From: Haematobia irritans
Taxonomy: Eukaryota; Arthropoda; Insecta; Diptera; Muscidae
Direction of reading: 5' to 3'
Length of the DNA: 64,000 nt
NCBI RefSeq assembly: GCF_050003625.1
Contig: NC_134400.1
Span: forward strand, 54,378,066-54,442,065
The position numbers were made by a program, and so were the translations under genes. Each line of letters begins with the position of its first letter. Position 1 is the stretch's first letter. Below the pieces are notes generated by a model. It saw nothing but the letters and a program-made list of their open reading frames with translations. It was not told where the DNA came from and did no database searches. Below, one piece after another: positions 44,347 to 56,447 of this stretch.

Positions 44347-45833
44347 CTGATAGACGGCAGTAAATTTAAAAAACTTGTGTTATAATTTTGAATTCAATTT
44401 GGTTTATCAATTAAAGGACAGCACATAAAACAAAGGGGTTAATATTTTATAAATGGCATACGAATTGAATTAATTTTTTTGTTTTGCATAGGCAGAATTA
44501 AAACAAAAGCATTGTTAATAAAAAAGAAAATATGGTTATAACAACAACAAATAAAGGGGGAAAAATTTATTGAAATTAATTTCAGTTGATCAAATGTTTT
44601 ATTATACATATATTTTTTATATTAATTTTTTATTGAAATTGTAAAATCGACAATCATACGGAAAACAAATGATATATCCAAATATATGGGGAATTTAATA
44701 GGTCAATATATTGGTTTTGCAAAAATGAACAATGACGATTCGTTATATATTTCAAAGAAACACACCAACATTTACATTCGGGGGATGCATATCGATTGCA
44801 TTGTTTACATGTGTCCAAGGACATTATTGGTTTGTTTGTTTTTTTTTCATTTTTTTTCAATAAGTATTAAGTTACAAGTTATACATACATACACAAATAT
44901 TTATTATTAGGTTTATACATATATACACAAATACAGCGAAGTAAGTTTACACACGCACACAATAACAAAAAGTAAGTACAGCAAAAAAGCATTAAAAAGA
45001 ATGGGGAAAAAAAGATACAAAATACAATTAAAACAATCCTCTTGGAAACATAAATATTTGAATATTAAATAACATAGAGAAGTAGAGAAGGTAAAGTGTA
45101 TCGATGGGTAATTTCAAAATGGTTCAATTTTTGTGAAGAATTTTGAAAATCAATCTTTTGTAAATCCACAGCAAAATCGTAGAAATTCTCCCTTTTTCAA
45201 GTCTTTTTTTTTAAGAGCAATTAAACAGGAATTTATGACAAACAATTCAATAATTGTCTCTAATCTTATTTATTTGCGTTTAATCAAACATTTTTAGCTT
45301 CAAAAGAAATCTCTGCTTGTCTAAAATTCCATTCCTCAGAAAAGAAAACTCTTTTTTTTAGTGTAGAAGAGTATGTACAGTGTGGCTGATGCATTGCAAC
45401 CAGCTTCAGCCTGCTTTCATTTCTAAACAGTTCGTTTGAAAGCTGACAGATTTATTTCAATGACAGTTCATTTTAATGTGTTCAAGATTACAAAGGAATT
45501 TTGATCTATTACATTCAGAAATAAAGTTATTTGTGATGGAATTTAAGCATGGTAGTTTGAAAACTTGCTCGAGAGCTGAACATATCGCGGAAACGGATAC
45601 ATCATACATTGAAAAATGAACTTGGACTGATTGGACTATTGAAGTTCCAAAAAGCTTACCGATGCACAAAAAATGTTAGGCTGCAAAGAGTAAAGGAGTT
45701 GCTTCGCTTGCACGAAAGTTGCCAGTTACGGAATTTGACTTTCTTCGGGTAAATTGAGTAAAATCATCAGGTTTATTTGCCAAATAGATCAGCTGAAAAT
45801 GTACAACTTCGCTTGGACTCCAGAAATTCAGCG
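44347..45833. other. Unassigned, probably intron
   Basis: AT-rich, with no repeat I recognise up to about 45360. From about 45365 the composition becomes more balanced (CATTGCAACCAGCTTCAGCC). The SINE lies within this balanced stretch, which resumes after it to about 46600. It might be an old transposon or pseudogene, but no domain is readable. Confidence 0.4.
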
Positions 45834-45848
45834 CTGCTCTTGGTAATA

Positions 45849-46188
45849 GGTTAGGTTAGGTTAGGGGGCAGCCCGATGTATCAGGCTCACTTAGACTATT
45901 CAGTCCATTGTGATACCACATTGATGAACTCTTATCACTGAGTGCTGCCCGATTCGATGTTAAGCTCAATGACAAGGGACCTCCTTTTATAGCCGAGTCC
46001 GAACGACGTCCCACATTGCAGTGAAACCACTTAGATAAGCTTTGAAACCCTCAGAAATGTCACCAGCATTACTGAGGTGGGATAATTCACCGCTGAAAAC
46101 CTTTTTGGTGTTCGGTCGAAGCAGGCATCGAACCCACGACCTTGTGTATGCAAGGCAGGCATGCTAACCATTGCACCACGGTGGCTCT
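45849..46188 (-). mobile_element. tRNA-headed SINE, copy 1
   Basis: The 340-bp element is flanked by a perfect 15-bp duplication CTGCTCTTGGTAATA (45834-45848, 46189-46203). On the minus strand the head has an A box in GTGGTGCAATGGTTAGCATG and a B box in GGGTTCGATGCC. A body follows, then a 3' end identical in plan to the LINE at 39721 (GACTGAATAGTCTAAGTGAG) and a tail of CCTAA repeats. Confidence 0.9.
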
Positions 46189-46203
46189 CTGCTCTTGGTA
46201 ATA

Positions 46204-46715
46204 GCGCCCTAACAGCTGATCGTGGCTCCCCGCTCGTATTCATTAACCGAGCGGGGTTGATGATTCTGCATGCAATCATTAATGCAGAATTTAATCGGCA
46301 AAATTTCTTAGCGACAGTATTGAAGCTGACAAACAAAGTTTTCAATTGTTTCAATGCTTGTCATAAGTACGTGTTTATAAGCTTTTCAAGAAAATACTTT
46401 ACAAACAAAAATGGAATGTCGTTTGTACAAAATTTCGTTCCGGAGGGAAAGATTTTTTCGGCCATGCTACGCTTTGTTGATTTAGCAGAAAGATTGTTTT
46501 TGAATCATAATGTCGGGCTATCCACTTTTTTAATATTTCTATGAAAAAGGTAGAACAGCAAAAAATAGTTGTAATTTTGGAAGCACCTAAATTATAATGT
46601 CCATACTGTAGACACTACTATTTTGCTCAAAGTTGTAAGAGCAGAATTCAGCGCTACTTATACTAAATGTGTAAATAAGTTCTTCGTTTATAGTGGGCGA
46701 CGCACTTAATAGTTT
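46204..46715. other. Unassigned continuation of the sequence hit by the SINE
   Basis: The plus-strand frame 46161-46544 runs through part of it (KYVFISFSRKYFTNKNGMSF) and is unrecognised. Its beginning is SINE sequence, so it is not a real gene. Confidence 0.4.
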
Positions 46716-48849
46716 TTATACCCTCTACCATAGGATGGGAGGTACATTAACTTTGTCATTCCGTTTGTAACACATCGAAATATTGCTCTAAGACCCCATA
46801 AAGTATATATATTCTGGGTCGTGGTAAAATTCTGAGTCGATCTAAGCATGTCCGTCCGTCCGTTCGTCTGTTGAAATCACGCTAACTTCCGAACGAAACA
46901 AGCTATCGACTTGAAACTTGGCACAAGTAGTTGTTATTGATGTATTTAGGTCGGATGGTATTGCAAATGGGCCATATCGGACCACTTTTACGTATAGCCC
47001 CCATATAAACCGGCGCTCAGATTTGGTTTGCGGAGCCTCTAGGAGGAGCAAAATTCATCCGATCCGGTTGAAATTTGGTAAATAATGTTAGTATATGCTC
47101 TCTAACAACCATGCAAAAATTGGTCCATATCGGTCCATACTTATATGTAGCCCCAAATATAAAGCGATCCTCAGATTTGACCTCCGGAGCCCCTTGAAAG
47201 AGCAAAATTCACCCGATCCGGTTGAAATTTGGTACGAGGTGTTAGTATATGGTCTCTAACAACCATACAAAAATTGGTCCGCATCGGTCCATAATTATAT
47301 ATAGCCGCCACATAAACCGATCCCCAGATTTGACCTCCGAAGCCTCATGAATGAGCAAAATTCATCCGATTCGGTTGAAATTTGGTACGTGGTGTTAGTA
47401 TATGGTCTCCAACAACCATGCAGTAATTGGTCCATAATTATATGTAGCCCCCATATAAACCGATCCCCAGATTTGGACTCCGGAGCCCCTTGGAAGAGCA
47501 AAATTCACCCGATCCGGTTGAAATTTGGTACGTGGAGTTAGTATATGGTCTCTAACAACCATGCGAAGCTTGGTCATTAGCGGTCTTAATTATATCTAAT
47601 TATACAATTATTATTCGAGCTTTATGGACAGATATAGATTAAGGAACATGGTTAATAGAGCCATTGAAAAGAAAACGCCAGATACAAATCTATACACGCC
47701 TGGACTGTACATGTTTCGGTTCGGGCGAATGAACCTTTCCACAGCCTTTAGTATAGATCTGGCTGGGAGAGATAACTCAATTTTGGGCCCTTTATGCTAA
47801 CTCCTTATGGAGAAAACATTTGGGAAATTTCCTCTTACAAATTGAATCATCTTTCTCCCACTGTACATCATCTTTTCATATAACTTACAAGTCCCTTAAT
47901 CTTATTTTTATTTCGTTTTGTTACATAGTAATGCAACAACACGAAATTTATTTTTAGAAAGCTAATTTGTTAGAATTCACCTAAGTGGTGAACAGTCGAA
48001 CAATGCTTATTGTTTCTACAGTCAACTACAACATATGACAATTAACAGAAACTGGTTTCCAGGATACAACAACAATTCTAACGCGTACATTAGTCGTGTT
48101 TTTCCTAGTTTTACGACGGGCTCATCGTTGCTTATTATATTACATGTTAGCCTGATACCGAAACAGGCAATTGACGTCCAGATGCATTATATCTAATTAT
48201 ACAATTATTATTCGAGCTTTATGGACAGATATAGATTAAGGAACATGGTTAATAGAGCCATTGAAAAGAAAACGCCAGATAATTATATGTAACCCCCATT
48301 TAAACCGATCCCCAGATTTGACCTCCGGAGCTCTTGGAGGACCAAATTCATCCGATCCGGTTGAAATTAGATATGTGGTGAAATTTGGTACATTGCGCTA
48401 GTAACCATGCCAAAATTGGTCCATATAGGTCTATAGAAAATATTGCCAAAATTTTATTACTATAGAAAATTTTGTCAAAATTTTATTACTATAAAAAATT
48501 TTGTCAATTTATTTCTATTTTATTTCTATGGAAAATTTTGTCAAAATGTTATTACTATAGAAAATTTTTTCAAGATTTTATTTTTATAGAAAATTTTGTC
48601 AAAATTTTATTTCTATAGAAGATTTTTTCAAAATTTTACTACTATACAAAATTTTGTCAAGATGTTATTTCTATAGAAAATTTTGTCAAAATTTTATTTC
48701 TATAGAAAATTTTGTCAAGCTGAGTTATATACGTATTTAATCCGCCTTTTTTTGTTTAATATATACCCCGTATGGACTAAGTTACAATTGAGAAAACGGT
48801 TTTAAGAAGTTTTAAGATACCTTGCCATCGGCAAGTGTTACCGCAACCC
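46716..48849 (-). repeat. Family B element, copy 5, 5' truncated, split by a 685-bp insertion
   Basis: The terminal hairpin at 46718-46745 (TATACCCTCTACCATAGGAT) leads into units, then the insertion at 47595, then more unit sequence, a 29-bp-unit array (48430-48716) and the CCTTGCCATCGGCAAG stretch. The head is missing: the copy breaks at about 48849. Confidence 0.8.
47595..48279. mobile_element. 685-bp insertion with 94-bp direct terminal repeats (Penelope-like candidate)
   Basis: The segment TCTAATTATACAATTATTAT...AAAACGCCAGA stands at both ends in the same orientation without visible differences. The whole is flanked by an 8-bp duplication TAATTATA (47587-47594, 48280-48287). There are no TG/CA ends, so it is not a usual LTR. 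The internal phrase AGCCTGATACCGAAACAGGC resembles the CCTGA...CGAAAC phrases common near the ends of Penelope-like elements, which also carry LTR-like direct repeats. No coding sequence remains. Boundaries are firm; the class is a guess. Confidence 0.5.
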
Positions 48850-51648
48850 ATTCAACTTCTCTTTTGTATATGGTTTAATTTAATTCAAGCTAAGAATAAC
48901 TCTTGGGCCAGTAACGCGGACCGAGCACAGCTAGTATAATTATAAAAAAAGGAAAGGCAGTATTTTACGGCTATCTGGAAGTACTTTAGTGATATTCTGG
49001 TTCTAATATAGTATTCGAAATTATTCTGAGCATTCTTAAGCGTATTTTCCAATGTAAATTTACTGCTTCTGAAAGTTCTGAAATGCATATAAAGAAGAAT
49101 GAATTTCAGCACTGAGTTAAGCGCTAATTGACTTTGACTTCCCTTACAAAGCTGTTGAATGTTTACAGTTTACTGTGTACTGACATTACGTGCGGAGTTG
49201 CAAATGGAAAGGTTGAAATGGAGGCTCTGGAGTTACCGTAGATATGAATAAGGTTTTTGCTTTTATTTCGGTTCAGTTGTTTAGATCTAATTTAATATTT
49301 CTTTTAGTTTTTTTTTGTCGATATATTTTATGCTGGCTATTTATATTTTTGTGATGGAATTAATTATTCAATTCTTAGATTACAACCATTTTGATTTTTG
49401 ATGATTATGGGTAGTCTAGGGATATGAATACAAGAAAATATTGATAATCAATCACAATAAATGTCTTCAAAATTTACATTAAATAAAAATCAACATCAAT
49501 TTTTCCACAAAAAAATGTACATAAGTATTAAAATGATACATGTATTGTTGTTGTTATTGTAATTGGTTAAAATGCATTAGATACAGTTAATGAGCATTTA
49601 AGAGAGAGAGAGAGAGAGAGTACGAAAAATACGATATGAGAACCAGAGAGATACTTACGGGCTGTAGTGATAAAAGTCATGAAGCCATACACACACAGAA
49701 GCATTTGTTAGTTATTGTTGTTGATGTTGTTGTTAATTATGACGATGATGTCGTCATTGTTGTAGTTCGATTAATTCGATTGGTTGTTGTTGTTGGTGAT
49801 TTGGTTCAAAGGATGTTTGGTTAGTAAGTTGAGCAACAAACGCATACATATACACACACATACATAAAACCAGGAAGAGAAGTATAAAAAATTCCATAGT
49901 AAAGTTATTGCATTTTTTCGCCAATAATTTATTCATTTTTCATTTAATAAAATATTAAGTTGTATTGTAAATATTATAATAATAGGGTGGGCAGGTAGTA
50001 TGTCAAGTTGTACGATTGTAGAGAATTTGAACTGTCTAGCTCTAGATAAATGTTTCTAGTTAATATACAAATCTAATTTGTTAGTAGTGTTTGCATGTTA
50101 GGCTTAGGTATGCCTTAGCAGTATTTTTACTATATTACAATTTCTTTATGGGTGGAGCATTAAAATCCATTTTGCCTCTTCTCAAAGAATCGTAAGGAAA
50201 ATTTAAGCCGAAAATTTATTTTCGTCGTGGCAAATGCGATGAATAAAATTAAAAACAATAGGAAAATAAATAAAAATTTGTCTTGATTGACAAAGCAGTA
50301 GCAGAAATGAAAAACAAAAAATTAAAAGATATTAATAACAACTAAATCGAACAAATAAGAATAAACTACAGTCGGATGGTGCCCTTGACGTGATAGTAGA
50401 CCCCGATCAAATTGATGGTGTACGGTTACTCTTTCGAAAAGATTTATTTAAAACAAAGCTTAGTATAAAATTGTAAGATTTTCTACCTAAAAGGCACATC
50501 ATTGAAAAAATTGCCCAAGTCGGACGTATGGCAGTAACATCGAAATCTCATGGGATGTCGCTGACTCTTCGCACGAAATATTCCGTAGCTCGTACTGACC
50601 TAAGATCATACGTATACCATAATGTTCCGTTAAGTGTTTAGATGCATCGCTTAATGTCAGAATACACCTAGAGAAGAAATATGATCACCTCAAATATGTT
50701 ACTTCTCCGTGCGTATTTGACAATTGTGTAATACATTAAATTTTTTTCCATTTTGGACTCGTATATTTGTACACCGAATGAATTATCTTCGTAAAAAGAA
50801 CGAAAAGCTGAACCAAATTTGTTATTTTTTTACAATTAAAGAAACGTTTTTATTGAAACAACGAAATTTGTTCTTCATAGTTATATGAAAACCCTTCGCA
50901 CTTTTTTCGTAAATTGTACAAATTAATGAAATTTCATTGTAATATCAAGGAATAAATTTTAACGCAGAATATATCAAACAATCATGCGAAAAATTTCGTT
51001 AAAAGTACGAACTTTTTACGATGAAAAGTTAATGTAGAATATTTCGTAGACACTTTGTATATTCGTAAAAAGTTCTTCGTAATATTTACGGAACCTAAAG
51101 ACCATTTGAGAACAGTGCTTGATGCTACATATTTGGAAGCAATGACTGTCGGCGGAACTAAGAATGATGTCCAAGAAACAGGCGAATCAGTGGTATGTGT
51201 GAATTGAATTACAACCGCATTTGTAAATATTATAAATATATATTCATTTTCACCAGAAATGAAAATTTGGTTAATATTTTAAAACAAAAATGTTTAATTT
51301 TAGATAATTTCAACTAAGCTGTATTACAAACACAAATGTCACTTTTTTCTTTCACGTGTTAAAGAAAATTTCCTAGTTTGAAGGAAAAATTGGAGTTCAA
51401 AATTGCAAAAATGTCTTTAGTGACATACAAAGTTCAAGATGAGTGCATTATTGCTAAAATTACAAATTGTTTGAATTTCTAAAATATTTTGTTTGAGACA
51501 TAATTTATGCTCATATGTGTATAATTTGGTCCTCATCTTTATGCTTCATTGGCGTTAGTGACATATAGAGTTCACTACGGTGTATATCTTATTGCTGTAA
51601 ACCATATAACTGCTAAAATTTTCAATTTTCGGAACAAAAGTTTAAAAT
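48850..51648. other. Mostly unassigned; AG microsatellite and a MITE remnant
   Basis: An (AG)n tract is at about 49602-49620. A donor-like GTAAGTATC exists on the minus strand near 49655, but no exon can be supported behind it. At 50669-50715 a short CACCTAGAGAAGAAATATGA ... ACTTCTCCGTG looks like a collapsed copy of the 250-bp MITE. Segments near 51000-51090 repeat CGTAAAAAGTTC-like words. The rest is AT-rich. Confidence 0.4.
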
Positions 51649-52853
51649 AAACAAGTAAGGAAAGTCTAAAGTCGGGCGGGGCCGACTATATTATACCCTG
51701 CACCACTTTGTAAATCTAAATTTTCGATACCATATCACATCCGTCAAATGTGTTGGGGGCTATATATAAAGGTTTGTCCCAAATACATACATTTAAATAT
51801 CACTCGATCTGGACAGAATTTGATAGACTTCTACAAAATCTATAGACTCAAAATTTAAGTCGGCTAATGCACTAGGGTGGAACACAATGTAAGTAAAAAT
51901 ATATGGGAAACGTTTAAATCTGAAGCAATTTAAAGGAAACTTCAAAAATTTTTATTTATGATTTATCGCTCGATATATGTATTAGAAGTTTAGGAAAATT
52001 AGAGTCATTTTTACAACTTTCGACTAAGCAGTGGCGATTTTACAAAGAAAATGTTGGTATTTTAACCATTTTTGTCGAAATCAGAAAAACATATATATGG
52101 GAGCTATATCTAAATCTGAACCGATTTCAACCAAATTTGGCACGCATAGCTATAATGCTAATTCTACTCCCTGTGCAAAATTTCAACTAAATCGGAGCAA
52201 AAAATTGGCCTCTGTGGTCATATGAGTGTAAATCGGGCGAAAGCTATATATGGGAGCTATTTCTAAATCTGAACCGATTTCAACCAAATTTGGCACGCAT
52301 AGCTACAATGCTAATTCTACTCCCTGTGCAAAATTTCAACCAAATTGGGCTAAAACTCTGGTTTCTGGGACCGTATTAGTCCATATCGGGCGAAAGATAT
52401 ATATGGGAGCTATATCTAAATCTGAACCGATTTCAATAAAATTTTGCACACTTGACTATAGTACTAATTGTTCTTCTTGTGCAACATTTTAAGCAAATTA
52501 GGGTAAAACTCTGGCTTCTGGGGCTATATAAGTCCATATCGGGCGAAATATATATATGGGAGCTATATCTAAATCTGAACCGATTTCTTCCAAAATCAAT
52601 AGGGATCTATTTTGAGCCAAAACACATACTTATGCCAAATTTGAAGTCGATTGGACTAAAACTGCGACCTAGACTTTGATTACAAAATGTGTTCACGGAC
52701 AGACGGACAGGCGGACATGGCTATATCGACTCAGGAGCCCACCCTGAGCATTTTTGCCAAAGACACCATGTGTCTATCTCGTCTCCTTCTGGGTGTTGCA
52801 AACATATGCACTAACTTATAATACCCTGTTCCACAGTGTGGAGCAGGGTATAA
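51649..52853 (+). repeat. Family A element, most complete copy
   Basis: It runs from AACAAGTAAGGAAAGTCTAA at about 51650, through the GTCGGGCGGGGCCGAC head and four or five units of about 150 bp or shorter (ATATATGGGAGCTATATCTA), to GGACAGACGGACAGGCGGAC and a hairpin TATACCCTGTTCCACAGTGT...GGGTATA at 52821-52853. It is uninterrupted and useful as a reference for A. It has no coding capacity. Confidence 0.85.
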
Positions 52854-53039
52854 ATAGCGAACATATATAAATGAAGGCACTTTTAGTTAAATCTTGCTAA
52901 AATATGGATTGAGATAAATTTCATGATGCATGAGTAGTTATTCAAACGAACATGGAACATAGCACCAACCAATATATACGGTGGTTGAAAAGTTAAGAGA
53001 AATATTAAATTCAGTAAAAAATTAGGCTTCCCTCTAGGC

Positions 53040-54737
53040 AGAGCTGCCAATTTTGCCGATTAATCGGCATTTTTTTAGTCAAAAAATAGCAAATGCCGAT
53101 TTTCCGATTTTTGCCCCAAAAATGACGATATTAGCTCCGATCAAAAATGCATTTGACAGTTGTCAGATAGGTAAATTGCAAGTTTTTGCTCATTTTGACA
53201 CTTGCGCCACAAATAATCCATCAAAATTAAAAAAAAAAAAATATTTTGAACAACTTCAAACTATTTTTAATTTGAAGTTGTTCATATATATATACTAACC
53301 ACAATTAATCGAAAGAAATGCTTTATATTGAATTGATAGAAAATGTTGTTAAAATTTTATTTCTACAGATAAAGTTGTGAAAATTTTATTTCTATAGAAA
53401 TTTTGTCAAAATTTTATTTATATGGAAAATTTTGTCAAAATTTTATTTATATAGAAAATTTTGTCAAAATTTTATTTCTATACAAAATGTTGTCAAAATT
53501 GTATTTATATAGAAAATTTTTCAAAATATTATTTCTACAGTAAATTTTTTAAAATTTTTGCACATTTTTATTTTTATAGAATTTTTCAATAGTAAATTCT
53601 TGCAAAACTTTATATTTATGAAAATTTTTGCAAAATTTTATTTCTAAGAAAATTTTTGCAAAATTTCATTTCTATAGAAAATTTTGTCAACATTTTATTT
53701 CTGTAGAAGATTTTGTTAAAATGTTATGTCTATAGAAAATTTTGTCATAATTTTATTTCTATAGAAAATTTTGTCAAAATTGTATTTCTATAGAAAATTT
53801 TTGCACATTTTTATTTCTATAGAAAAATTTGTCAAAATTTTATTTCTAAGAAAATTTTTGGAAAATTTCATTTCTATAGAAAATTGTACCTATTAATTTT
53901 ATGGTCAAATTTTGGAAAATCGTGCAACACTTACGTAAATATTAAAGATCTTTATTTTTATTTTTAAATAAAAATCTTACTCAATTAATAACTATATATT
54001 AAAAAAATTATTTTTATATTATTTTTGGAATTGCATAGCATTGCATAAAATGTTTTTTATGTTATTTTTATACAAAACTGAAGTCCTTATGCTTTTGTTG
54101 TTGAATTGCATAGTTATGTATGTTAATTTTCTTTTCTTTTTATAGAAAACTTTGTCAATATTGTATATCTGTAGAAATTTTTGCACATGTTTATTTCTAT
54201 AAAAAATTTTGTCAAAATTATATTTCTATAGAAAATTTTTGCATATTTTTATTTCTATAGAAAATTTTGTCAAAATTTTATTTCTAAGAAAATTTTTGGA
54301 AAATTTCATTTCTATAGAAAATTGTACCTCTTAATTTTATGGTCAAATTTTGGAAAATCGTGCAACACATACGTAAATATTAAAGACCTTTATTTTTATT
54401 TTTAAATAAAAATCTTACTCAATTAATAACTATATATTAAAAAAATTATTTTTATATTTTTTTTGGAATTGCATAGCATTATATAAAATGTTTTTTATGT
54501 TATTTTTATACAAAACTCAAGTCCTTATGCTTTTGTTGTTGAATTGCATAGTTATGTATGTTAATTTTCTTTTCTTTATATGAAATAAATACTTTTGTTT
54601 TTAACCAAAAAATTAGTTTGGTTTTAATATAATTCACATTGCATATTTTTTGACGAATTTTGAAATGGAAGTGACGATTATGATGATTTCTTCGGAAAAA
54701 AGTGACTATTTTTCTAGAAATTTTATTGGCAGCCCTG
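53040..54737. mobile_element. 1.7-kb non-autonomous hAT-type element carrying a 29-bp-unit array
   Basis: Ends CAGAGCTGCCAAT / ATTGGCAGCCCTG are inverted repeats, flanked by a perfect 8-bp duplication CCTCTAGG (53032-53039, 54738-54745) made inside the LINE fragment. Most of the interior is the 29-bp-unit array (53340-54330) and a 438-bp tandem duplication. No transposase is present. Confidence 0.85.
53340..54575. repeat. 29-bp-unit array with a 438-bp tandem duplication
   Basis: The array alternates TTTTGTCAAAATTTTATTTC and TATAGAAAA-type words. A non-array block (ATGGTCAAATTTTGGAAAAT to GTATGTTAATTTTC) occurs at 53901-54132 and again 438 bp later at 54339-54570 with few differences. This indicates a fairly recent unequal exchange between array units. 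Confidence 0.9.
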
Positions 54738-54967
54738 CCTCTAGGGCATGCAGCTTTCAGTGAGATGTTCAAGGCCTTAGTAATCCTCTCCACTGCGTGT
54801 TGGATATCTTGCACAGTGCTCATATTTGTCTCTGGCATTTCCGGTATCATCATATTGAACGATTCCCTATACCTATTCCAATCAGTTTCCTAACATTTGG
54901 CGGAAATATCGTCTTGGTGGTATGAACATCTAATTTGAAACTGATGTAGCGCTGATCTGAGAAGCTA

Positions 54968-55217
54968 CACACAGAGAAGGAATATGATCACCTCAAACAT
55001 GTTTCAAGAGCAAAATTTTATTTTTGTATGGTGACCACGTAATATGTTTGTAACTAAAATGTTATTTTCTCGTCAAATATAACCTGCTTGCCGAAATCAA
55101 ATACATGATTTCCGAGAAAATAACATGGTTGCGAAAACCATGTTACATGGTCACCACCCAAAAATAACATTTTGCTCTTAAAACATGTTTGAGGTGATCA
55201 TATTCCTTCTCTGGGTG
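54968..55217. mobile_element. 250-bp palindromic MITE, copy 2 (TA target)
   Basis: It has ends CACACAGAGAAGGAATATGA / ATTCCTTCTCTGGGTG and TA on both sides (54966-54967, 55218-55219). Removing it restores GAAGCTATGTTCACTTAAAA as in the LINE at 42670, so the boundaries are exact. It is almost identical to 25545-25794. Confidence 0.9.
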
Positions 55218-55494
55218 TATGTTCACTTAAAACCTGCCAATCAGATATCATTTCATTCAGTTCTTGCGAGGCCAAGGTGACGTCCAAAACCTCTTGCCTG
55301 ATTGTAGTGGCAAAGGTTGGGTCATCTCCCTTATTGCAAACTACCAAATTAGTACGCAAAATAAACTAGAAGTGACTCTCCTCCTCTATTAATGTCACCA
55401 CTTTCCCATATAGTATGATATGCATTTGCATCGCATCCCATAATGAGTTTTGTCTATGTTTTCAATGACTCTTCAACTAAGGTGTTAACGGCGC

Positions 55495-56447
55495 CATGAT
55501 ACAAATGAGTTAAAAAATTTTTGTCAAATTGAAGAAAATTTATTAAAAATAATAAAGTTTTTTTCTGTTGTTTAATAAAAATTCTTTGGAAAAATGGGAA
55601 TTAAATAGGAATTGTTAAAATGTCTTAAGCGTTATATAAAGTTCTAGACAGACACAATGTAAGTAAAATGTACTCATTTGAGAAACCTGTGGATTCAGTA
55701 TCAGCAAACTTCACCCATTTTAGGAAAATACGAAGTATTTTCATATTTAGTAAAATTGTGTACTTCATTTGAATAAAATATTTTTTTCTTAGCTGATAGC
55801 CTTTGTAGCTAATGCTATTTCTTTTTTCTTTATACTTGCCTTATATTTATATAAGCTAAGTTAAATTTAATAAATAAATAAATATTTTTTTCTCCTTTTT
55901 AGTTCACCTGATTAAAGTAAGCCAAAAATAATTGAAATAAGAATTTTTTTTTCACATTTGGCAAAACTGAACTAATTTTCATGAACTAAAATAAAGTTAA
56001 ATCGGCTATAAAAAATTTCGTTATCTTCTTTCTGGGGGCAGGAGACCGCCGATTACAATTTCATTCAAAACAAACCTTCCAATCGGCTTTTAAATGTTCA
56101 AGAAATGAAAATGGGAGATTGAACGATGAACCATCTTCATCATATCTATATTTATGGGATATATGGTATATAACAGGAATATACGCTGGGAAGGTGACAA
56201 CATTTAAAAAGTTAGAGTGATTTTAATGGACTCCTGGAACAGGCCCATAACACATAAAGAGGAGCAAAATTGTTTTTACATTCACTCTGCTTCTATCTAG
56301 AAAACAGTATTTTAAAAATCATAAATTATAAATCATAATAATTCCATATTATACTGAACAGGTTTAGAAAAATCATCATAAAATTCCGATAAACTCCCAA
56401 GAAATTCCTAATCAAGTCCCCAAATGCCCATATGAGTATCCCAGCAA
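55495..56447. other. Unassigned, AT-rich
   Basis: No gene or recognised repeat. A GCCTTTGTAGCTAATGC phrase near 55800 and an AATAAATAAATA run near 55870 are the only landmarks. Confidence 0.5.

Larger units (their letters stand above)
53026..55494 (-). mobile_element. LINE endonuclease-region fragment split by two DNA transposons
   Basis: The pieces 53026-53039, 54746-54967 and 55218-55494 match the LINE at 42440-42955 almost base for base (GGGCATGCAGCTTTCAGTGA and onward). The match ends at AAGGTGTTAACGGC. The fragment is truncated on both sides, so it is a dead piece of the same family, later hit by a hAT element and a 250-bp MITE. Confidence 0.85.

Noticed and set aside
44156..44350. Plus-strand 64-codon frame
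   Set aside because: Antisense shadow of the minus-strand exon, which has matching splice signals and a phase-0 join.
46161..46544. 127-codon plus-strand frame
   Set aside because: Its first part lies in the SINE head and its second in unassigned sequence, so it is a chance fusion.
49636..49936. Possible further channel exon with donor GTAAGTATC on the minus strand
   Set aside because: The frame needed for a phase-0 join is open for only a few codons, and no protein-like sequence precedes it.
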